DNA from: Saturnia japonica
Lineage: Eukaryota > Arthropoda > Insecta > Lepidoptera > Saturniidae
NCBI GenBank assembly: GCA_033032175.1
Contig: CM065334.1
Coordinates: 4,833,705-4,897,704, forward strand
Direction: 5' to 3'
DNA length: 64,000 nucleotides
Part shown: piece after piece, positions 13,101 to 24,381 of the stretch
Numbering within the stretch: the first letter of the stretch is position 1
Layout: every line of letters begins with the position of its first letter
The notes under the pieces: generated by a model
Told to the model about the DNA's origin: nothing
The model's input: the letters and a program-made list of their open reading frames with translations, nothing else
The model's database searches: none
Translations under genes and position numbers: made by a program

Positions 13101-16100
13101 ACAAGTTACATTATAAAAAGGAAACAAAAACACCGACTGCAACAAAAAATATTTTTTTTTTACTATTTTTGCTTTTTATTTGATTTCCAGACGTTGAACT
13201 TAAATATTATATAGCCTATGTCACTTCTACAGTTAAGACGAATTTAAAGACAACTCGTATACGAAAATCCAGCAAGCCGGTTAGGCCACAGAGCGTAACA
13301 AAGATATAGTAATACATACATTATGATACATACGCTCAAAAAACATAGTAACCCTCCTTTTTCGCAGTCGGGTAAAAATATCGCAAAACCGTCAACAGTT
13401 TAGTTATAGACTACAGATAAAAAGAAAAAAAAACCCTATTGTACAAACTTAAGGATGATTTTTCAAAAATGCGGAACATTCTTTATTTAAGTACCTAACT
13501 AAGGATAAAAACTAATTTTCATATCCCTAATTAGAGAATTGACGGATTCTTCATATACAAACCCTTTCAAGTTTTATTTTCGCGACAAGGACAATGCCCT
13601 TTTCCAAGACTCAATCTATTTATATACGAAAATTCATCGAAATCGAAAACATAAACAGGCAGACAGACAGAGTAACTTTCGCATTTATAATATTAATAAG
13701 GATAACCCTTTGGCGATCTGTATCATGGTGAGTGTTCTGAAGAGCTGTTCAATTTAATACCCTCCTCTCCCTTCCACAACAGAACGTCACGCGCTGGTCT
13801 TCGGAGTCACAGTTTTACGGTAACCTCCATCTTTGCCGTAACGTGAAGCTGTGAAACCAACTCCCGGCCTTCTTAGGACATCGGGTCTTTTAAGTGTAAC
13901 CTGAAGAGATATTTATGCAGGCCGGCAAGACACAAGATGCCGATGGATTTCGGTCTCTTCGATCGTGCTTACCATCAGAGACAGTACCGTCGTCAATTTG
14001 ACGAGTTACTATAAAAATGGGATAAAAACGTAAAAATGTTACAACTTACTTGGCTTCTTTCTCAGGGCTAAGGGATCCTACCAAGATCGGTATTATAGTG
14101 AATCCGGATTTATATCTGTAATATAAATAAAATTCTATATATTAATTCAATGAAGACAGGTTTCCATAGTTTCTGTGGCATTAAGGTGCCGCGTACAGAC
14201 ACCTTATTGCGATATTTTTTCCACAATTTAATTTTCTTTAAACTGCTAGGATCGTTCACCGTTGGGTGGATAAATGCACGGTCTCCATGTATTGTTAATT
14301 TAATACAAATTATTTAACAATTATCAATAACTAGCTGACCCGCGCAACCTCGTCTGCGTCACATAATCGAAGCTCTGAAAAGGAATAAATATTCCCCGTT
14401 TTTGCAACATTTTTCATTGATACTCCGCTCCTGTTGGTCGTAGCGTGATGTTATATAGCTTATAGTCTTCTTCGATAAATGGGCTATCCAACATTAAAAT
14501 ATTTTTTCCATTCGAACCTGTAGTTCCTGAGATTAGCGTGTTCAACCAAACAAACAAACTCTTCAGCTTTATAATATTAGTATTGATATGTAATTATTGG
14601 TTTCTCGGAAACGGCTGCAACGATTTCGATGAAACTTTGCATTTAGGTAATATTTACATTCCAAGTTTATCTAGATAGGTGTTTTTCTTTCATTGTTTAT
14701 AAGACACCGAGCACAGCTCGGTTGCCCAAATTTATAGTAAAAAGAATAATTAGTATAGATTTTCAACTAACTCTTCCATAACTTTGGCTATGTAAGGCAG
14801 CTGCATCTCGATGGAATGCTCGTCCTCATCGGTTACCTCGTCCATTCTCTCGAACTGGCGCGTCGCTTCCAACTCGGCATATACTGCGAAACAACATTTT
14901 GTTATAACTTCTTCTTCTTCCTAATCTGACAACTAGTCCTCATAATTGAACACCATTACTGCCATTATCAAATGATGATACCATTTTCTAAGGAGTTTTT
15001 GTGGCACCTCAAAATGCTTGCTTCCAGTTTATATTTATAATCAACTTCACTTATGCATAATAATCAAACTATAGTATCACGCAAAACGCCACCAATATTT
15101 CATAATATAGGGTCAAAAACCCGAAATTGATAACAAAATAAAAACCCCGACAAAAACTTCGTTATATCATCAATGACACGCGATTTTCATAGACCAGTGA
15201 AAGAAAATATTTACAACTCTAAACATAGAGAATAGGAGGCTATTTCTCAATCCTTTTTTTAGGAGCAAGATAAAGTGTGAGTACTTTACCTAATGGTATG
15301 TACATTCATAAACAATGGCGACCACCAGAAAATCGCCTATCTGACCCGGGCTGATCTCGAAAAGGCAAGAGTGTAAAAACCGCAGAGGGAACAACTAAAA
15401 GAGTTTAGCTACGAACTGAAAGAGCAACATACAAAAAATATTAAAAGCCAAATTGAAAATTTAATAAAGCAAGACGTAACCTATTCATTGAGCCCATTCT
15501 AATAAGCCCAAATACGATATCTCTGCTGTATGTTGGTGAAGAGTTAGGTATCCAACGGATTCCAGATGACGCTGCAGCATCAGGTCAAGGTTTTACAAAT
15601 ATCATTGAAGTAACAGAATACCAAATCTCGACTCAATCAGACCAGTGAAGATGCTCACATCTATTTATCAACTAGAAAAGAGCTGATAATCTTCAAACGG
15701 CTGAACAGATTTCCTTGAATCATAGCTAGAACACTCTCGATCAAGTCACCTTATAAACAAAAAAAAACTAGATCAAAATCGGTTCAGCAGTTTGTGAGCT
15801 ACGATGCCACAGACAGACACACAGACACACAGATACGCAAAAAGAGAAAGTGCTATGGATTTAATCCGCCTCCATCGCTATAACCATATTTTTTGACATT
15901 TTTGTGCTAAAAGAGCTATACAGTTGTCAATCGGCGACGTTGAATGTTTTGTCGTGTTTTTTTAAACGAGAATAAAGTAATATAACATGTTATTGTACAT
16001 TTGACGTTGAGTGTTTTGTGCGTGCGTATATTGGTAAATTGTAAGGAAATTTTATCGATGTCACACACCCGGGTAAACGATCTGCGAGTCTAGTTCCTTT

Positions 16101-19100
16101 TCTATCAACGATAAAGACAATACTAAACTTACTCTGCTTGTCGATGGTAAGATCATACAGAGGCGTCTCGTACTTGTCCATGGAGGAGAGGGCACAACCA
16201 GCAATCCTCACATGGTGGGATGGACCAAGGATAAAAATACGTTTCCTGTAAAATCGAAGACTGATAGAACTTGGGCAAAGGTGAACAACTACGAAAGGTG
16301 TTATGGTTATCTCTGCGTCATAGTAACCCTCGCGCTACCGTGTTCTTGGAAGCGAAACTTTAGAACGCGCGATGAACTTTTTTTTCGCTTCGTCTCTCGA
16401 CGGGTTGACATTTATACATATTCCGCCCTAAGAAACAATCGATTGTCAGTTCATTAATTTGTTGTTTTTAGATAACAATCAATTACTATCAGATTTACAA
16501 CACTATCCATTACCGGATCAAAGCCAGAGATTAGATTTCCCTGATCTTAGATACGGATTGTATGACGTGGATTGTCTTCACGTTTTTGTGACATAAAGTA
16601 AATTCAATATACGACGTCTCAATAAGTTTCACTCAAAAAATTACGCTCAGGGGGTCGGGTTTGAATACGCAGGGTCCCCTTTTGCGTGGGTCCCATAGCA
16701 GATGCTACTCTTGCTACGTGGTTAATCCGGCTCTGTCACTGTCTAAGAAGGAACTTATTAACGTTAAAAACTACTACCGGTTCGGAAAACATCCCAGCTG
16801 ACGAGAAGAACCAGCAAGAAACTCAATCGGTTTTATCTTTTTTTTTTTCAACTGTATATATCAGATAATAATCATATTACCAATTTAGTGAATGCAGAGA
16901 GGGAGTCATTTCCAGACATCACTATCATTCACGTAATGATCCACCCTATAATAAATAACCTTTTGACAGGAAAACTGGCTTGACGTGATCCTTGTGAACC
17001 TATTGCCCGGCAAATCGGTAATGTTCTAGAGATATTATTGTAAAACCTAACAGTTATCTAAAAACTTTTCTAGGTCTCACTAAGTCTAAAATAGTACCGG
17101 TCTTTGAATATGTTGGTGTTACCATATCATACAATTAATTGAATAAAAATTAGTATTAACTTACACGACAACCGGGCTGATTTGTCTGTAGGCGAAAGCT
17201 GCGCACGCGCCGCAGTAAGAATACCCGGCGTGACTGTAATACAATAAATATCCTCATGTCAGAACCAAAAAATTCATATTAGCTATTGTTTTGATGTTAA
17301 ACTTATTTTTGCGCGTTTGTAAAGGGTAAAATTGAGAGCTGCGCGCGCATTATGTGACGGAAGTACGCCATAATGAAATTAGCCGTCCATGATTTTCATT
17401 TTTACTTTAATGATTAAACGTCTTATAAAGAAACATTAATTAAAATACAAAATATTTTTTTTTAATTCAATTTGGGCCCTAAGAAGACACTTATGAACGT
17501 CAAAACACTACTGCCGGTTCGGAAAATATCCCAGTCATCGAGAAGAACCGGTAAGAAACTCGATCGGGTTTACTTTTTTTTTTATTAAATTATTTTTTGT
17601 AATAATTGTTATTATTAATTTATTTATTTTAATACAACTTTAAAAATAGTCAGTTAAATGAATTTAGATTAATATCATTGATGGCTAAATTTACCACGTT
17701 CGCACGAGGGACAAAAAATTTTTGGAGTTATTTGTCTTTGTACGCCAAAGAAGCAGTTGTTCTTGTTAACAAAATCTGATTGACAATTTAAAGCAAAAAA
17801 TATTTTTTAATAACTCTTTAAGCTCTATAGTATTAACTAGTATAAATGTTACTTACGGTGAAATGATTGCTCTGGCTGGTCCGTGAGTCAGGTCAGCTTT
17901 GGATAGCCACAAGTCTAACTGCCGAGAGAGTTCCGTACCTGGGTGATCATATAATTATTATATTATTACTAGCTGTTCCTGCGGCTATGCTAGCGTGGAC
18001 TACAGAATGCCGTCGGTACTGTGATGACCCCGCTTCCACATTTTATTTGCGTGGAACTCTTAATTCTTTTTGTAATATAAAAGTAACCTAAGTTTCCCTC
18101 TTATAACATCAGCTATGTACCAGTGAGTCTCGTAAAAACCGTTCCAACCGTTTCGGAAATTACCCGGAACAAACAGACGGACGGACAGATACATTACTTT
18201 TGGTCATCAAGACCTAACTAGGAATGGTAAATATAAATATCGAAATTTCCTCACAAAATTATCGATATATATAGTATGTATTAAAAATCCCGTCGGATCC
18301 GTGAATGTGTAATCACTAATCAGGTATCGAGATTATATTGTGTTTATGTTATTTATCTCAGATTATAAGTTTAAAAAATTACCCCTAAGAAAATGTAAAA
18401 AAAAAAAATAAATGAGGAAACTTACATGGCAATACAGGCGGCGCGGCGCGGGTGTACCGCCATACGATCAAACGTACCGCAGCAACGCGCTGGGGCGGAC
18501 AACTGTGTTATCATGTTTTAAAAATTTGATAAATTTTAAGGGAACTCAAACTAAATATGTATGTTAATTTTAAATCGCAATAGCACTTTTATTTCCCTAA
18601 TAAATATAATTTTGATATTTTTTTTGTTAATGTCGTTGGGGTACCTATATACCCTTTTCGAATTCGACAGGGATTTTAATACATATTGTATATCGTCGAC
18701 ATTTTTAACCGCAATATATCAATATTTATTTAGAAAATCGAATTCATATCAGTTTCGTTACTGTATGTGTGTAGCATTTACAAGGCGCAAGGCGGCGCAG
18801 ACGTGTAGAACTTAATTACATGTTTAATGTGTAGAAGTATTAAAAAAATAAGTAACTTTAAGTCAACTTCTGAACAAATGACGATATATCGATATTTTTC
18901 TCTTGATAATTACCAACACTATTTAAAACATTGATACGTTAAATATCGATATATTTGTTAATTTGCCCATCCCTAAACCTATGTGTGCTGGAAGGAATTT
19001 ACTGTTTCAAATTTCATTCTTAGGAGCCTTTTACACTGACCACACATGCTATATTATGTTCTCCTTAGTATAGTGTGTAAAATAAAATAAAAAACTGTCA

Positions 19101-22100
19101 TAAAAACAAATTTATTAAACATAAAATTAGAACAGATAGATTTATAATTAAGTAATTATTAAATATCTATAAAATTTTAGTGTATAATTGAACCATGTTT
19201 GTAACCGAATGGCCATGGTAGCTAAAATCAGGATTTGATTTAAATTATAAATATTCTTAGAAAATTTAAAAAAATGCTCCATGTATCTTTGTCAGAAGGG
19301 ATGTTATTTTTTCTTAATAAAAATAAATTCATATTGCAGAAGCCCCACTTACGTGGGAGGCAGGAGTCCCTATTGCCTGAAAACAAGCACCCAATCAAAC
19401 AAAATCATAAACTTGGTGTGATTGTGTTGCCTTAAATAAACAACCAGACGGTAAGTATCTAACAAGCCCAGTGATGCCGTCAAAGCCACCGATGGCTCCA
19501 GGGCCTTTAAGGCTAACAGTATAGTCAGTTAAAAAAAAGGAAATTACCCAATAAAATGTTAGCTTGCAGTGGGTCTAATGTTTTTTTTACATATTTCATG
19601 TTATAAAAAAAATTGATGCTACAGAACATAATTCTAATCAATGAGTTTTACTTTTAAAAACAACAAAAAAACCACTGGACATAAAATTATATTATATTTT
19701 AAATATTTTGTATAGGTTACCTAAACCTTATGGTAAGTGACAAAATGGCCCAAGATGATAACACTAAACTTCCGACTGGCTCTCAAGTGCAATTACTGGG
19801 ACTCATCTATTAGTACTTGGTGACAGATTACCAATTAGACAAATCTATCAACACATCTTATGCTAAAATCCATCAAGCCATCTAGGCTGCAGAGTGTGCC
19901 AAAGAAACAGACACAGATACATACATACATATGCTCGAAAATCATAAGCCTCCATTTTCGCAGATGGTAAAATATTAGGTAGATGAATGATTATAAGCCA
20001 GACTGGTATGTATGCCATGTGTAACAAGACAGTAATATTGTTCAATTATCAGATTAAGGTGTGGACAAAAATATCCCTTAAAAGGATTATAAAATTTACT
20101 AAATTTAGGTAAATTAATATTGATTATTAGATCAATCATCATCTTCTTCAATCATTTTCGCAATGCGTTCTGAAGCCTCCTTCAGCAACTTCTCATTGAA
20201 CAGGGGAAATTTAGTCTCAAACTCGCCCTTCAAATTTTCCAGATTAAATCGTTCCTTTTCCAAATGCTGTAAGCTCTGCTGTGATTTTTCATATTCTTTA
20301 AACTTCTCCATGTCCAGATTGGAATGTTTCTTTATTTGTTCCAAGCCTTCGATGGCATCATTCACAGCATCCAATAGCTGTTTGTGCCCAGAATTTGTGT
20401 CATAGCCAAAATCTATATTTTTAATTTGCAATCTATCTAGGCACACTTGTTCTGTTTGGTGTAATTTTTCTAATATGTCAGTGGCATTGGATTGTTCTGT
20501 TGTTGTATAAAATTCACTGCAATCTTTATTCTTGAGGTCTAATAATCTGTAAAATGTTATTGTAAAAGTATTAATACTAGAATTTTTACTACAACAACAG
20601 ATAGAGTAGTTCCAGTACAACTCAAGGGCATAACTCTAAGAGACTAATGTTCATAAACATTAAATATAAATATGTCATTCCGCAATGCCTACTTCTAGTA
20701 GTGTAAAGCTGAATCCACATTCATGCCAAAACTCGGCAAACATTGACAAATTAAAATACAGTGTAAACTCTTTATAATGTTATCCTTTATAAGATAAACT
20801 CCCTATAACGTTGAAGTGAGCCCAACTTGGTTGGTTTGCGTTAAAACCCACATATTGAAACACTCTTTATAGCGATACGCCATTCTCTATTATGAAGAAA
20901 TGTGTTCAAATTTTTAGACAGTAAATATTTATTATCGGTATTATTGTTTATTATCAGGTAACAAAAGACTTTGAAGATCTGAAACATCCAGGTCAGTCTA
21001 GCTTTTGTTATCCTTAATTGCCTTGAACACTGCAATATGAGGCATTGTTTTCTAAGAAGTGATGGTCTTCGACCAAGCATACGGGTACCTATCTATTATC
21101 GGTTCGTAAACCTACTTTGAAACTGTTAACATGGCCAGTAAACGGAAAGCGATTAGTGTTGACGAAATAGTTTGATAGAAGAGGATATGAATAGAATACA
21201 TAAAATAATATAAAAGAAGTACTGGCATAGCAAAAAATGTTAGACAAATATGTGTAAACAATAATTTATGAGCATTTATTATCTAAGACATACATATTAA
21301 AAGTTCTTGTTAATTTGGTTGTTTTTTTGTTCACTCCTTATAACGATAACTCTCTATAACGATAAAAAATGCTCAGTCCCTTGAGTTTCGTTATAAAGAG
21401 TTTACACTGTATGTAGACATGCTGTTTGGTTTGGCTCGGTTTGCCTTTGATCCAAGCTAAGTTGTACTTAACTCACAAAACAATGAAGCTTGCGACGCAT
21501 CCACACATTTGTACTCAATTAGTATTGCTATTGTGAAATAAATAATCAACTGAAATTGACAAGTTTTCTGTATGTTATAATTTTCCTTCTTTAATATTGC
21601 TTCTTTTTATTTTATGATAAAAATAGGTTAAACCAGATGTTACAACCAACACAAGGTTGATGTCCATCATACTTGCTTATCCACAACACACTAGCACACT
21701 CGCAAATGTTTGGATACCAATGTTTGGTTTAGCTAATTAGAAGCTTCAGTGAACGTGCAGAAAACAAATTACAACATATATTGCAAAATACCACCCCTAT
21801 TTTGAATTGAATGTTTTGGTTACCCATTTTAATTCAATTAAATAGTTTTGTGCCAACTTAGGGAGAACAATGACTATTACACAGTGTGACATAAAGAAAA
21901 TTTAATAAATGATTTAGATACATAATTATTATAGTTATGTATCTAATGCAAGGCTGTTAGAACCTAGGCTTGCAGGGCATAATGTGGCCCTTGGAGGCAT
22001 TCATATTTGCCTACCAAATTTTTTTGAAAATTCTATTAATTTTAAAGATCTATCTATTTTTATCTGAATCTATTATGGCTGAAAAATCATGGTCCACTTC

Positions 22101-24381
22101 CAAAATTAATTGGGCAGCTATGATCTAATGTATAATCTAACATAAAAAATATTTATTATCTTTTTTTTATGGAAATAGGTTTAAATGAATATGGACATTA
22201 TACAGCATGGTATAAGAATATATTATGAAAAGATTAATTATGGTGGCCAAAGACAGGAAGTCGTCTGCTAGAGGAATTACTGACTTGACAGGCAGAAAAG
22301 ACAGCTGATAAGTTTTGGGAAGGGCTACAAGAGATGAAACATTATGAAATTAAAAAAGGGATATTTATTTACTCACAAAAAACAGATGAGTACTATTTAG
22401 CTAGAATATAGACAACATAAATTGTTATTCAAAAATACTTTAGGTTGGATTTTAGATTAAATGCCACTGAATTTGATTACGTGAAGAAGTGGGGGAGGGT
22501 GAGTAGTAATCCCTATATGAAAGAAAAAGCACAGAAACAAATAATTTTCAGATTAATTCTTTAATTTCGAGGTTATGCCTGTTTTCGAATTGTATATGCA
22601 TTATCAATGGTAATTATTTCTATCTAGCACTCAAGTCAATACTCAACGCGACGGTATTTAATCAAAATCTGAACCATAATTAATTTTATGGAAATACAAG
22701 TATAACATTGTGTTTTAAAAAAACATTGCTTACCTCTTTTGCTCCACAACAAATTTGATTTCCTTCAATCTTCTACTGGTTTTGTCTAACTGCTCTGCAG
22801 TTTCAATAAACCTATCAGCCAACTGAGTCATTTGAATATCCATCTGAGTTTCTTCTCTCTCTATTTTCTCATCTAGCATACATTCTTCTAGCATTGTACG
22901 TAAAAACTTTCCGTAGGCGATTTGTCGGTATTCTGCATCGAAAGTCGGGATGGAACACTTCGATTTCATAAAAGATATGTCATGATCAGTTAATTTCCAA
23001 TGTTTTTATTTTTCAAGTTTGAAGGCGCATTTCGTTCTTTTTTGACTGTTTGCGTAACTTTGCGAGATGAGGAGCGACGCTAACAGTTGACGGACACTTG
23101 CTCTTTATAGCCTTTGATGTAGGCGGAACAAATGTTTTTACTTTATCGGACATTTTCTACAAATTATAAACAATCGACAATAACGAATTAAAACAACACG
23201 ACAACCGTTTGACATTTACCGTTTATTTAAATAACTGTCATGGCAACCGATTGTGATCGTTTAGAAATTTAGGAATAATCACCAGTTATCATTTTTTCAT
23301 GATTTGTTACCACTTATCATAAAAGTTTATCATAAACTTTGCATAATAAATAAACAAGAAAAAATCTTCAGCAGGAACCTATTCTTGAAACAGATTTCTA
23401 TTTTTTATTTCGTAAAACGCTGTTATCACGAAACTTTGAGCGATTTATTTCTGAACGAAAAGTAACAAAGAATTATTAGTAATCATTAAATAGTAGTGCT
23501 GAGTCGTTTCTCATTTTTCGTAAAACGAAACGAAACGCTTTTTTACACTCAAGGAACCGTTCTCAGTTACGGTTTAAAAAAAACGCTTTTTTTTCTTAAG
23601 TTCGAGAACAAACTGTACTGAAAAAAAACGAAATTTAACGTTTAACCAAAAACCAGTATTTATTCGTTCTTTCATTTTCGTTTTTTCTTTTACAACCAAA
23701 TTTGTATTGTAATCTTTAGTAATAACATTCATTCTAGCTTTTTCGTTACTCCAAAATTAAAGTAGTTTCTTGTAACTGTTTGCTGTTCTTTCAACTATAG
23801 ACCTTATAACAATAAATATAGATCTGTACTATAAAAAACGGTCTCGTTCGTTTTTAAACTTGTTATTGTTAATTATACGGTTCGTTCGTTTTTCATAGAA
23901 GAACTGGTTATTAAATTCGGTTTCTGAACAAAGCGCTCAGTAGTCTCAGTACTAATTCCATTACGTGTAACGTAGGTACAAATCGGTAACCATACAAGAT
24001 AAAAGAGATTGTATTAATTAATTAATAATGAAAACTTAAGAATGTACGCACTTTTGATTTTTAGGTTTCCGTTAGAGACAAAGAAAGTAAGTTAACATTC
24101 CGCTAACAAAAAAGGTCGTCAACCTTTTGACTTCGCCATTCAATAAATGACTTTTTAGTCTGTTTAAATTTAATAATACAACATATTGTAAACCACTGCA
24201 TACTTTTTCTTGCTTTTTTCGAAACAATATTGACGAATAAACAACAACAACAGCTAAATAAAATCTCATCATTAACAGTATATCATATGATATAACAATT
24301 ACAATTCGTAAAGTATGATTAATTATACAGACCGTTTTCAGTATACCAGCTGCCAGCGTGAAGTGCATTACGCGAAGTCAT
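10187..24381 (-). CDS. MEMO1: MEMO1, Memo-family metal-dependent protein, nine exons
   Basis: Memo is a cytoplasmic iron- or copper-binding protein linked to ErbB2-driven motility and redox signalling, with a fold like class III dioxygenases. Exons in transcript order: 24381-24333, 17938-17857, 17233-17165, 16245-16133, 14883-14772, 14115-14050, 13072-12919, 12140-12036, 10324-10187. They total 888 nt, 295 codons plus stop, with every junction in phase; the human protein has 297 residues. Exon 1 encodes [17 protein letters not shown]. Later family hallmarks are [74 protein letters not shown] and the C-terminal [19 protein letters not shown]. His45, His77, Asp185, His188 and Cys240 match human His49, His81, Asp189, His192 and Cys244. 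Exons 1 and 7 use the weaker donor GTCTGT. Intron 1 holds the whole HAUS8-like gene on the same strand. The identity is very secure. Confidence 0.95.
10488..10935. repeat. foldback element with a perfect 20-bp inverted end pair
   Basis: Positions 10488-10507 (ctgttagcctgaggggtcct) are the exact reverse complement of 10916-10935, and a weaker inverted match continues inward for about 40 more bases. The same 'gactatactgttagcc' end occurs at about 44.43 and 45.06 kb, and inverted at 19.52 and 50.62 kb, so it is the terminus of a repeat family. Two copies probably lie here head to head. It sits just outside the last MEMO1 exon boundary, inside the last intron. Confidence 0.65.
10936..11460. repeat. 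copy of the 'ctgttagcc' family (body)
   Basis: Shares blocks in the same order with copies at 41.9-42.4 and 45.06-45.55 kb: ggcttgggg, ctaattccctatcc, a 'cctcctgggaggaagga' palindrome, 'acagaacc', and 'ggctccacaccgagggaacgg'. No protein is encoded. It lies in the last MEMO1 intron. Confidence 0.6.
12555..12665. repeat. dispersed repeat, 'taggctacagagcg' family
   Basis: Reads 'gctaaaatccataaaaccg', 'taggctacagagcg', a run of (acat) units and 'ttttcgcagtc'. Two related copies lie at 13258-13385 and 19862-19980. All three are in MEMO1 introns. Confidence 0.55.
13258..13385. repeat. dispersed repeat, 'taggctacagagcg' family
   Basis: Second copy of the family at 12555: 'aaaatccagcaagccgg', 'taggccacagagcg', then 'tttttcgcagtcggg'. 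Intron of MEMO1. Confidence 0.55.
13756..14035 (+). mobile_element. non-LTR retrotransposon tail, degenerate
   Basis: The plus strand encodes pieces of a typical LINE C terminus (VKLWNQLP-like) with stops, followed by 'cgtgcttaccatcag', which is also found at the end of the related fragment at 32750-33010. It is 5'-truncated and dead, in an intron of MEMO1. Confidence 0.45.
14333..14583. repeat. dispersed repeat starting 'ctagctgacccgcgcaacc'
   Basis: Contains 'gtcgtagcgtgatgttatat', 'tgagattagcgtgttcaa' and ends near 'ctttataatattagtat'. Related blocks recur at about 39.47-39.60 (inverted) and 53.94-54.07 kb. A second repeat ('ctcggaaacggctgcaacg') follows at 14597-14757 and is inverted near 45.88-45.95 kb. 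Confidence 0.55.
14915..15190. repeat. dispersed repeat, 'gtttttgtggcacctcaaaa' family
   Basis: Shares 'cttcacttatgcataa', 'tatcacgcaaaacg' and 'aataaaaacc' with copies at 33230-33500, 33985-34180, 43735-44110 and fragments near 40.8 and 61.1 kb. No coding capacity. Confidence 0.55.
15590..15850. repeat. dispersed repeat copy, paired with 53470-53710
   Basis: The blocks 'accaaatctcgactca', 'gctcacatctattt', 'aaaagagctgataatct' and 'gctgaacagattt' occur in the same order at 53470-53710. It ends with a (cagacaca) microsatellite. Intron 4 of MEMO1. Confidence 0.6.
16730..16850. repeat. dispersed repeat, 'ccggttcggaaaa' family
   Basis: The blocks 'ctactaccggttcggaaaa', 'catcccag' and 'gagaagaacc…aagaaactc' recur in the neighbouring intron at 17480-17575. 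These are two direct copies flanking MEMO1 exon 3. Confidence 0.55.
17480..17575. repeat. dispersed repeat, 'ccggttcggaaaa' family, second copy
   Basis: See the copy at 16730. Same orientation, in MEMO1 intron 2. Confidence 0.55.
17967..18190 (+). repeat. copy of the commonest dispersed repeat ('ctagctg…gcttcgct')
   Basis: Begins 'actagctgttcctgcggct' and ends 'ccaaccgtttcgg…caaacagacgg'. The family, about 0.45-0.55 kb when full length, recurs on both strands at about 29.67, 30.88, 46.79, 48.20, 49.19, 62.98 and 63.42 kb. It encodes nothing recognisable. Confidence 0.6.
18218..18978. repeat. possible hAT-like non-autonomous element
   Basis: The left edge 'ctaggaatggtaaatataaa' resembles the reverse complement of the right edge ('tttagggatgggcaaatt'), and 'atcgatat' blocks lie inside both. 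TIRs starting 'tagggatggg' are common in hAT elements. The arms are short and imperfect, so this is tentative. Confidence 0.3.
19440..19540. repeat. fragment of the 'ctgttagcc' family, inverted end
   Basis: Ends 'ggcctttaaggctaacagt' followed by 'atagtcag', the inverted form of the terminus at 44430. It lies in MEMO1 intron 1, downstream of the HAUS8-like gene. Confidence 0.5.
19720..19980. repeat. two adjacent dispersed repeat fragments
   Basis: Positions 19720-19850 ('taagtgacaaaatggcccaa', 'ctctcaagtgcaa', 'ggtgacagattaccaa') match 51215-51330. Positions 19862-19980 are the third copy of the 'taggctacagagcg' family. Both lie between the HAUS8-like stop and MEMO1 exon 2. Confidence 0.5.
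20132..23153 (-). CDS. HAUS8-like augmin subunit, two exons, nested in MEMO1 intron 1
   Basis: Augmin (HAUS) recruits gamma-tubulin to spindle microtubules; HAUS8 supplies microtubule contact. Exon 2 is 20546-20132, with acceptor TTTTACAG and stop at 20132. Exon 1 ends at 22734 with donor GTAAGC, and the junction codon is AG|A. The continuous frame in exon 1 reads [20 protein letters not shown] and onward, giving about 220 residues of mostly alpha-helical, coiled-coil sequence ending EEDDD. The segment [14 protein letters not shown], then [16 protein letters not shown], matches the human HAUS8 pattern ELPVRSIHL, then QLLDALQHEL. Upstream, ATG at 23153 starts a basic stretch ([19 protein letters not shown]) like the basic HAUS8 N terminus, but two single-base breaks in A-runs separate it from the rest. 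If both are one-base losses, the product has 278 residues. Otherwise it may start at Met22969. The family call is from pattern only. Confidence 0.65.
20759..21409 (+). mobile_element. Tigger/pogo-like element, non-autonomous, 651 bp
   Basis: Ends are cagtgtaaactctttataa and its inverted match, flanked on both sides by TA (20757-20758 and 21410-21411). Inside, ATG at 21132 reads [14 protein letters not shown] then stops, the start of a CENP-B-type Tigger transposase, so an internal deletion derivative is likely. It lies in the intron of the HAUS8-like gene. One terminal fragment recurs at 54181-54302. Confidence 0.75.
23493..23953. repeat. palindromic 'acgaaacg' region, possible MITE
   Basis: Starts 'tagtgctgagtcgtttctc' and ends with an imperfect inverted counterpart ('agtctcagtactaa'). 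Inside are alternating 'aaacgaaacg' and 'cgttcgttttt' blocks. It lies between the HAUS8-like start and MEMO1 exon 1, where the HAUS8-like promoter would be expected. Confidence 0.35.

Noticed and set aside
18427..18520. Minus-strand block with acceptor AACACAG and donor GTAAGT reading RRAACIA, first considered as the MEMO1 exon before HAGYSYCG
   Set aside because: The exon at 17938-17857 encodes the true family sequence ([11 protein letters not shown]) in the right phase, and this block sits within a possible hAT-like repeat.
19343..19366. 24-nt minus-strand block reading AIGTPASH between TTTTCAG and GTAAGT, a candidate for the MEMO1 N terminus
   Set aside because: MEMO1 exon 1 was found at 24381-24333 with a full LHAGSWY motif in phase; this block lies beside repeat fragments.
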